DNA of 64,000 bases, taken from Borrelia persica No12 (lineage in GTDB: Bacteria; Spirochaetota; Spirochaetia; Borreliales; Borreliaceae). Position 1 is the stretch's first letter. The number at the start of each line of letters is the position of its first letter. The translations under genes and the position numbers were made by a program. Where the stretch lies: contig NZ_AYOT01000146.1 in assembly GCF_000500045.1 (NCBI RefSeq), forward strand, positions 62,001 through 126,000. The letters are read 5' to 3'. The notes beneath the pieces are model-generated. The model was not told the DNA's origin, did no database searches, and saw nothing but the letters and a program-made list of their open reading frames with translations. Shown in pieces: positions 58,853-64,000 of the stretch.

Positions 58853-60367
58853 ATGAAAAACAAAAATCAAGAGGTTTTAAATTTAATCTTAAATCTTATA
58901 ATAGTACTTCTAATCTTTTGTAACATATCTATTTTTACTCTCAAAATAGACTTTACTAAAAACAAAGCTTTCACAATTTCTCAGGTTACAAAAGACTTAT
59001 TTTCAAATGCAAATGAAAAAATATATATTACTTACTATAATTCCGCAAGCCTTAGCAATTATTTTGCATTCCCAGAACAAATAAAAAATTTTTTAACAAG
59101 TTTTGCCGATGCTTCAAGTGGAAAAGTCATCTACAAAGATATAGATGCTGATAAAATAACAACTCCATTAGAACAAATTGGAATTCCATCACAACAAATA
59201 GATTTAAGAGAAATTAATCAGCTCTCAATACTAAAAATATATTCAGGGATTGAAATCACTTATGAAAGCAAACGTGAAGTACTTCCAATAGTAACAGAAA
59301 TTGGCAATTTAGAATATGATCTTGCAAGCAGTCTAGATAAATTAATAAACAATACACAAAAAGTATTAGGACTTGTATTTGGAGATACAAATTTAAAATC
59401 AACACATAAAAATTTTATAGAAATAATGGAAAAAGCTTTTAAAACTAAAGTCAAAGAAATAAATATAGAAAACGAACAATTAAAAGATATAAATGGACTA
59501 TTTATTATTGGTTCCAAAGATATAAATGAAAATACATTAAAAAAAATTGACGAGTTTATCGTAAATAACGGAAAGATATTGATAACTACAAGCAAAATTG
59601 ATTATAACCCTCAAAATCCATATGCAACAGCTCCAATTCAATCTCCAATATTTAATCTCATTGAAAGTTATGGTATTAAATACAACGAAAATATTGTACT
59701 TGATAAGAAATCACCAAGTCTTTTTTTGGGAGGCAATTTTCAAGCATATTATCCATGGATCTTGGTTAATAAAAACAATATCATAGATTCCAATAATCCT
59801 TTACTGAAGAATTTCTACGATGCCATAATTCCTTGGAGTAATTCACTAAATCTTATAGAAATTAAAGAAAATAATAAAGAAAATAATGATGACATCAAAT
59901 ATTTACCTCTCTTTGCAAGTTCTAAAGAATCTTGGCAAGCTAACAACGAAGAGGTTGCAAATATAGCTATGTATTCATTCAATGTACCTAAAACATTTGA
60001 CAAAGACAATCAACAAATTCTTGGATATTCGCTCGAAGGAAAAATTAAAAGTTTGTATAAAGATATAAAATCTGAAAATTCAAAAATAATTTTACTAGGT
60101 TCAAGCATGATCTTTAGTGATTACATGTATAACGGTTCACCTTCAAATTTTGAATTTGCCGGACGAATTTCAGATTACCTAATGCAAAAAGAAGCCTTTT
60201 TTAACATCAAATCAAGAGAAGTACGCTCAAAACTCAAATTTATAAATTCCTCAAAAGAAATGTTAAACGCAAAATTTTCGTTAATAATAATAAATCTAGT
60301 CATATTACCCATAGCAATAATCACCTTTGGACTTGTTAGATTTACAAAAAAAAGAAGAACCAATTAA
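58853..60367 (+). CDS. GldG-like membrane-anchored protein
   Basis: 504 residues. N-terminal helix (LILNLIIVLLIFCNISIF), a large outer domain and a C-terminal helix (LIIINLVILPIAIITFGLV). The domain holds IYITYYNSASLSNYFAFPEQIKNF, LKIYSGIEITYESKREVLPIVTEIGN and KILITTSKIDYNP, characteristic of the ABC-type uncharacterised GldG family. In gliding Bacteroidetes GldG works with GldA and GldF. Spirochaetes do not glide in that way, so a transport or envelope role is more likely. Confidence 0.85.
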   Translation: MKNKNQEVLNLILNLIIVLLIFCNISIFTLKIDFTKNKAFTISQVTKDLFSNANEKIYITYYNSASLSNYFAFPEQIKNFLTSFADASSGKVIYKDIDADKITTPLEQIGIPSQQIDLREINQLSILKIYSGIEITYESKREVLPIVTEIGNLEYDLASSLDKLINNTQKVLGLVFGDTNLKSTHKNFIEIMEKAFKTKVKEINIENEQLKDINGLFIIGSKDINENTLKKIDEFIVNNGKILITTSKIDYNPQNPYATAPIQSPIFNLIESYGIKYNENIVLDKKSPSLFLGGNFQAYYPWILVNKNNIIDSNNPLLKNFYDAIIPWSNSLNLIEIKENNKENNDDIKYLPLFASSKESWQANNEEVANIAMYSFNVPKTFDKDNQQILGYSLEGKIKSLYKDIKSENSKIILLGSSMIFSDYMYNGSPSNFEFAGRISDYLMQKEAFFNIKSREVRSKLKFINSSKEMLNAKFSLIIINLVILPIAIITFGLVRFTKKRRTN

Positions 60368-60376
60368 GGAGAATTT

Positions 60377-61384
60377 ATGGAAAATAAAAAAATCTTTCTA
60401 GGAATGAGAGAAAATATCAAAATAATAACAATTATAATATTAACATCCACATTTTTGTTAGGAATAATATTCTCCAATCAAAACCAAGTTACAAAACTTT
60501 TAGAAGAAAAATTTTTTGCAATTGATTTCAAGCAAACTGCAAAAATCGAAACAGCTCTTGAGGGAACAATTACAAAATCGGGTAAAGGTTGGGAACTTAA
60601 ATACAATGATATCAAACTTCCAATTGACGAACAAAAAGTTAACTCTATGATTCAAGATCTAGAAAAACTACAAAAAAATAAACTTGTAAGCAGGAATCCA
60701 AATAAACATAAAGAATTAGGAATAAAAGAAAACCCTGATTTTAAATTTTTTGATGATCAAAACAATTTAATAACCGAAATATTTATTGGAAATAGAGGAA
60801 AAGGAGATTCAAGATTATCTTATATCAAGGGTAGTGATGACCATGTATACTTAACAAATAATATCTTCCTATCTTATAAAGATAATTCTTACAATACATT
60901 TGCAAATACCAAACTCTTTGATGAGGACAATGCAAAAATAGAAAGTTTATCCTTTAAAATAACAAACAAGTCAAAAAAAACTGAAGAGGATACAATAAAA
61001 AATGATTATAAAGTATATATCAAAGATGGTCTTTATTTTTTCAATCAAGAAGTATTACGCAAAGAAAAACTTTTACAAATAATTCAACAATTCACAACAG
61101 ATGGTCTTGAAATAGATAAAAACAAAATCAATGATTATGATCTCCAATATAATATTGAAATACAATGGGACAACAAAAGTATTAATAACATTGATGTTTA
61201 CACTAGCAAAGATGAAAAAAATAGAAATATCCTAATGAAAAAAGACAATGATATATATTACTATACCACTAACAGATGGTCTTTTTTTGATATATTTAAT
61301 TTAGAGAAAAAAATACAAACAAAAGATACAGATACCAATACTGATCTCAATGAAAATCATCTAGAAAACAGTGAGCATAATTGA
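60377..61384 (+). CDS. DUF4340 membrane-anchored protein
   Basis: 335 residues with one N-terminal helix (IITIIILTSTFLLGIIF). The outside part opens FFAIDFKQTAKIETALEGTI and has GKGWELKYND and RNPNKHKELGIKENPDFKFF, the DUF4340 pattern (the protein usually found behind GldG-type genes). The tail is acidic and Asn-rich. It ends 38 bases past the stop of the gene converging on it. Confidence 0.8.
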   Translation: MENKKIFLGMRENIKIITIIILTSTFLLGIIFSNQNQVTKLLEEKFFAIDFKQTAKIETALEGTITKSGKGWELKYNDIKLPIDEQKVNSMIQDLEKLQKNKLVSRNPNKHKELGIKENPDFKFFDDQNNLITEIFIGNRGKGDSRLSYIKGSDDHVYLTNNIFLSYKDNSYNTFANTKLFDEDNAKIESLSFKITNKSKKTEEDTIKNDYKVYIKDGLYFFNQEVLRKEKLLQIIQQFTTDGLEIDKNKINDYDLQYNIEIQWDNKSINNIDVYTSKDEKNRNILMKKDNDIYYYTTNRWSFFDIFNLEKKIQTKDTDTNTDLNENHLENSEHN

Positions 61385-61865
61385 TATCTTGATATATGCA
61401 ATATAAAACAAAGATAGAAAAACAAAAATATAAAAAAGATATTAAAAACAAATAAGAATGCAAAATATAAAGTATCCTGCTCTTGGGCAGGATATTGTAA
61501 TATACAACTAAACTTATAAACTCATCACCAAGTTCAAAATTAACTTTAATTTTTTTTATAAAAATACCATTTATTAAAGAAGTTGGTTCTAATTTATCAG
61601 ATAATTTATAAATTGAATCATCTTTTGCCTTACAAACCAAAACACCATTAACCGATGAAAACAAATAATAAAAATTAACCAAATCGTCATCAAACAAAGT
61701 GTTATTAAAATAATTTTCAAGATCTAAATCTTTAAAAAAATTTACATTATACGATTTTATATCATTAATTAAATCATCAATATCAAAATCAATCTGATTT
61801 AAAAATTTATTAATAAAATAAAAAAAAGTTAAAAATAAAAGCAAAATTGAAGTTAGAAAAAACAA
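61347..61865 (-). CDS. Hypothetical protein with two membrane helices
   Basis: 172 residues. Hydrophobic residues of about 2-18 (FLTSILLLFLTFFYFIN) and a second long hydrophobic run near 135-158 (LHSYLFLISFLYFCFSIFVLYCIY) flank an acidic domain (FDIDDLINDIKSYNV, NFELGDEFISLVVYY). I recognise no family. Its 3' end overlaps the DUF4340 gene on the other strand by 38 bases, and a hairpin at 61473-61494 lies inside its frame. It follows the acidic gene by 28 bases. Confidence 0.6.
   Translation of the reverse strand: MFFLTSILLLFLTFFYFINKFLNQIDFDIDDLINDIKSYNVNFFKDLDLENYFNNTLFDDDLVNFYYLFSSVNGVLVCKAKDDSIYKLSDKLEPTSLINGIFIKKIKVNFELGDEFISLVVYYNILPKSRILYILHSYLFLISFLYFCFSIFVLYCIYQDINYAHCFLDDFH
61473..61494. 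terminator. GC-rich hairpin past the ABC operon, inside the convergent frame
   Basis: TATCCTGC, six-base loop, GCAGGATA: a perfect 8-bp stem, unusually GC-rich for this genome. It lies 88 bases past the end of the DUF4340 gene. No long T run follows on either strand (TTGTAATA on plus; CTTTATATTTT on minus), so a terminator is likely but not certain. Confidence 0.55.
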
Positions 61866-61893
61866 AAAATAGTATCTAATTAAATAGATAATC

Positions 61894-63294
61894 CTACTCT
61901 CTTATTAGTAAATGCTTAATTTTTTGCAAAATCTCATATTCTTTTTTAATTTTAAAATTACTGCTCTTAAGATTCAAAGAAAGTTCATTTTCTAATTCAT
62001 TAATAAACTTAATTAACGAAGCACATTCTTCTTTATTTAATTGAATCTGGCTTAAATAGTCATTATCATCAAATTTATTTATTATAGCCTCAACATCATC
62101 AAAACTAAAATTAGAAACATCATGACTCTCCTCAAGCCCCCCTCCTTGCTCTTTTAGAGAAGATTCATCCAATTTAACACCATGTTCCACCTTATCTTCA
62201 AGATCAATTGTATCATCATAAAGATTTTTTTCTTCAAAATCTTTAATACAACCCTGCAAATCCATACAATTTAAATCCGCCTTTAATACATCCTCAAAAT
62301 TATCAAGTTTTTTCAAATTACCAGAAGCAAAATTACTAATTTCCTGTTTTTCTGTTGCAAGCAGATCACTATTATCACTCTTTTCCTCTAAATTTATGCC
62401 ATCACTTACATCCACATCATCAATCTTATGATCAGTAATATCAGTTAAATCATTTAATGTCTCATTCTTTTCCTGAAACTTCACATCATTTGCATCTTGT
62501 AAATCTTGACTTAAAAACTTAGCCTCATTTAAATCGGTATTTAAAGATTGTTGTTCATAAGATGAAATATCACTTTTCAAATCTGAGAAAGGTTCATTTA
62601 AAATAGAATTATCCTTATGATTACCATTGTCCTTTAAAGCGACACCAGTAGAATTTTCATCATCAATAGACTCAGCTAAAACCTTATCAGGTTCACCTAA
62701 ATTCGCAACAATATCCTGCTCACCACTATTAGCATCTAAAGATAAATTATTATCACTATCCAAACTCTTAGGCTCACCTCCAAAAACTTCTGCCACATCA
62801 GAATCATTTCCCACAGTATTACTATTATCGAAATTTTTTTTAATATCACCTGAAAGCTCGCCAAAACCCCCAAGTAAAGCATCCAATTCTTCTTGAGCAA
62901 GTGAAACATTTGGCAAATTATTCTCTCGTTTTACCAATTCACCAAATTCATTATCCATAACCCCAGTTTCATCGCGAGAGCCAATAAAACTCATTGATTT
63001 CAAATTAGCACTATCAGAATTTCCAAGAGAATCCAAACTACGTCTCAATATTTCATTCTCAACTCTAGAAATACGTCCCTCAACTTTTTTTAAATAATCA
63101 ACTAGCTCACCATGTCTTTGTTTTAAAGAATAATCAAGTTTTAACAATTTTTCATCTAATAGCTCTTTGATATCATCAGAACGCAAAGGAATAACTTGAG
63201 TATTGACTGAATGTTGCAAAAACACACTATGCATATCAAAATCAACTTCTTTAGGACCTTCTTTAATAAAAAAAGAATTTTTATGATTTACCAT
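61894..63294 (-). CDS. Acidic, largely disordered hypothetical protein with FliM-like motif
   Basis: 466 residues. Residues of about 35-95 are helical/coiled-coil (DDIKELLDEKLLKLDYSL, YLKKVEGRISRVENEILRR). Residues 131-143 read SLAQEELDALLGG, close to the (L/S)SQEEIDALL motif with which FliM and FliY begin. Residues of about 145-400 are rich in Asp, Glu, Asn and Ser and have little order. The last 60 residues are helical (LNKEECASLIKFINELENELS, IKKEYEILQKIKHLL). I know no family. The downstream gene on the same strand is a membrane protein. Confidence 0.65.
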   Translation of the reverse strand: MVNHKNSFFIKEGPKEVDFDMHSVFLQHSVNTQVIPLRSDDIKELLDEKLLKLDYSLKQRHGELVDYLKKVEGRISRVENEILRRSLDSLGNSDSANLKSMSFIGSRDETGVMDNEFGELVKRENNLPNVSLAQEELDALLGGFGELSGDIKKNFDNSNTVGNDSDVAEVFGGEPKSLDSDNNLSLDANSGEQDIVANLGEPDKVLAESIDDENSTGVALKDNGNHKDNSILNEPFSDLKSDISSYEQQSLNTDLNEAKFLSQDLQDANDVKFQEKNETLNDLTDITDHKIDDVDVSDGINLEEKSDNSDLLATEKQEISNFASGNLKKLDNFEDVLKADLNCMDLQGCIKDFEEKNLYDDTIDLEDKVEHGVKLDESSLKEQGGGLEESHDVSNFSFDDVEAIINKFDDNDYLSQIQLNKEECASLIKFINELENELSLNLKSSNFKIKKEYEILQKIKHLLIRE

Positions 63295-63399
63295 ATCAAA
63301 AGCTTTTCTCCAAATCTATTTGAGCAAAGATCATACACTCACAGTCAACAAATATACACTTGTAAATATAATATATTAAAGATATAATTACAATACAAT

Positions 63400-63840
63400 A
63401 TGTTCTTAATAAAAAAAATTATGTTCTCTATTTATATAGGGGTAATAAGTTATTTTATGATGACACCAATTTTTGGAGAAATGGGGGTTATTAACTATAA
63501 AAAATTAAACAATAATTTAGTTATGATGAAAAATCATATCGAAAACTTAAAAGTAATACAAAAAAATCTAAAAACAAAATATATTAATTTACAAATATCA
63601 AAGCCAACTATCTTAAGAGAGGCAAGTAAACTAGGTTATTATCCCAAAAATTCAATTATTATAAAAAATCTTAATGGAGATAAAAATTATTACCAAGGTA
63701 ATATCTTGACCATAAAACACACATCAAATAATAAAAACATAGACAAAAATTTTTACTTAATATCAATAGTAATTTCACTGATATCTTATTTTTTAATCAG
63801 TTATTTTGAGAAAATAAAAATTCTTCACAAAGGGAGATAA
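63400..63840 (+). CDS. FtsB/DivIC-like cell-division protein
   Basis: 146 residues. TM helix at about 5-22, a coiled coil (YKKLNNNLVMMKNHIENLKVI), then EASKLGYYPKNSIIIKN, which matches the A-R-x-x-G-Y-x-P-x-x-E motif of septum formation initiators. A second hydrophobic run at about 119-135 (FYLISIVISLISYFLISYF) near the C-terminus is not part of ordinary FtsB. It would act in the divisome. Confidence 0.75.
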   Translation: MFLIKKIMFSIYIGVISYFMMTPIFGEMGVINYKKLNNNLVMMKNHIENLKVIQKNLKTKYINLQISKPTILREASKLGYYPKNSIIIKNLNGDKNYYQGNILTIKHTSNNKNIDKNFYLISIVISLISYFLISYFEKIKILHKGR

Positions 63841-63868
63841 AGCTACAATTTCATTCATTATAAAAAAT

Positions 63869-64000
63869 ATGCTCTATATGTTGATCAATGCTATTATATC
63901 AACATTTCTTTGTATAACAATATTCAATGCATTTTCAAATAATCATTCAAATATTCCATTTACAAAAAAAAACATATTCAAAGATTATTTGGAATATATC
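63869..64000 (+). CDS. Start of an unknown gene (runs off the window)
   Basis: At least 44 codons from an ATG at 63869: MLYMLINAIISTFLCITIFNAF, a signal-peptide-like start, then Asn/Lys-rich sequence. The frame is open further upstream to the end of the previous gene, and the only good ribosome site (GGGAG at 63832-63836) is far from this ATG, so the start codon is uncertain. No family can be given. Confidence 0.45.
   Translation, partial: MLYMLINAIISTFLCITIFNAFSNNHSNIPFTKKNIFKDYLEYI

Noticed and set aside
1-64000. Mobile element, prophage or CRISPR system in the window
   Set aside because: No transposase, integrase, cas gene, direct-repeat/spacer pattern or composition break was seen; all blocks read as core chromosome.

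Overview
This window is a stretch of a Borreliaceae (Borrelia / Borreliella) main chromosome. The evidence is the very AT-rich sequence, the dense packing, the spirochaetal lipoboxes, and a gene order I recognise from the Lyme spirochaete chromosome, read in the opposite direction: lptF/G, beta-propeller lipoprotein, pnp, rpsO, truB, rbfA, infB, nusA, rimP, comF, mutS, bamA, tamB, tmk, tdk, ftsH, tilS, pth, rplY, spoVG, rsfS, nadD, obgE, rpmA, rplU, apt, then flgF-flgG-flgA-flgI-rpoS, tsaD, murG, hk2-rrp2, clpP, rnz and an ABC/Gld-like operon. The proteins differ at many positions from what I remember of B. burgdorferi, so a relapsing-fever species is likely, but I cannot prove that without a search. 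I see no insertion sequence, prophage, CRISPR array or plasmid-type gene.

From 1 to about 37.6 kb nearly all genes are on the minus strand. They form tight runs for information processing (pnp-rpsO; truB-rbfA-infB-nusA-rimP; comF-mutS), outer-membrane assembly (skp-like, bamA, tamB), nucleotide salvage (tmk, tdk, apt), ribosome assembly (obgE, rpmA, prp, rplU; rsfS; rplY with tRNA-Gln) and proteolysis (a lipoprotein serine protease, ftsH). Three plus-strand genes interrupt this block: a STAS-domain gene, tmk and a secreted hypothetical.

From about 37.9 kb to the right end most genes are on the plus strand. The flagellar rod/P-ring set (flgF, flgG, flgA-like, flgI, flgJ N-domain-like) leads to rpoS, which has a textbook sigma-54 promoter (GG-N10-GC). 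The Hk2/Rrp2 pair needed to fire such a promoter lies about 6-9 kb further on. Then come cell-envelope genes (murG, cvpA-like, M23 peptidase, a DUF368 carrier-lipid transporter candidate), a second ClpP, a DadA-like oxidoreductase, RNase Z, a four-gene ABC/GldG/DUF4340 operon, two hypothetical proteins on the minus strand (one acidic, with a FliM-like EIDALL motif) and a DivIC/FtsB-like protein.

Start codons were reassigned where Shine-Dalgarno spacing or a promoter decided the matter. TTG and GTG starts are common (pnp, infB, rimP, obgE, rnz use TTG; tmk, rplY, spoVG, rpmA, prp, rpoS use GTG). The region is largely core genome. The points most worth a second look are the Arg/Asn/Ser-rich inserts of IF-2 and PNPase, the NusA zinc ribbon, a Prp protease beside an L27 with no pre-sequence, the EIDALL motif in an acidic protein, the shortened FlgA, and several palindromes in divergent promoter regions.
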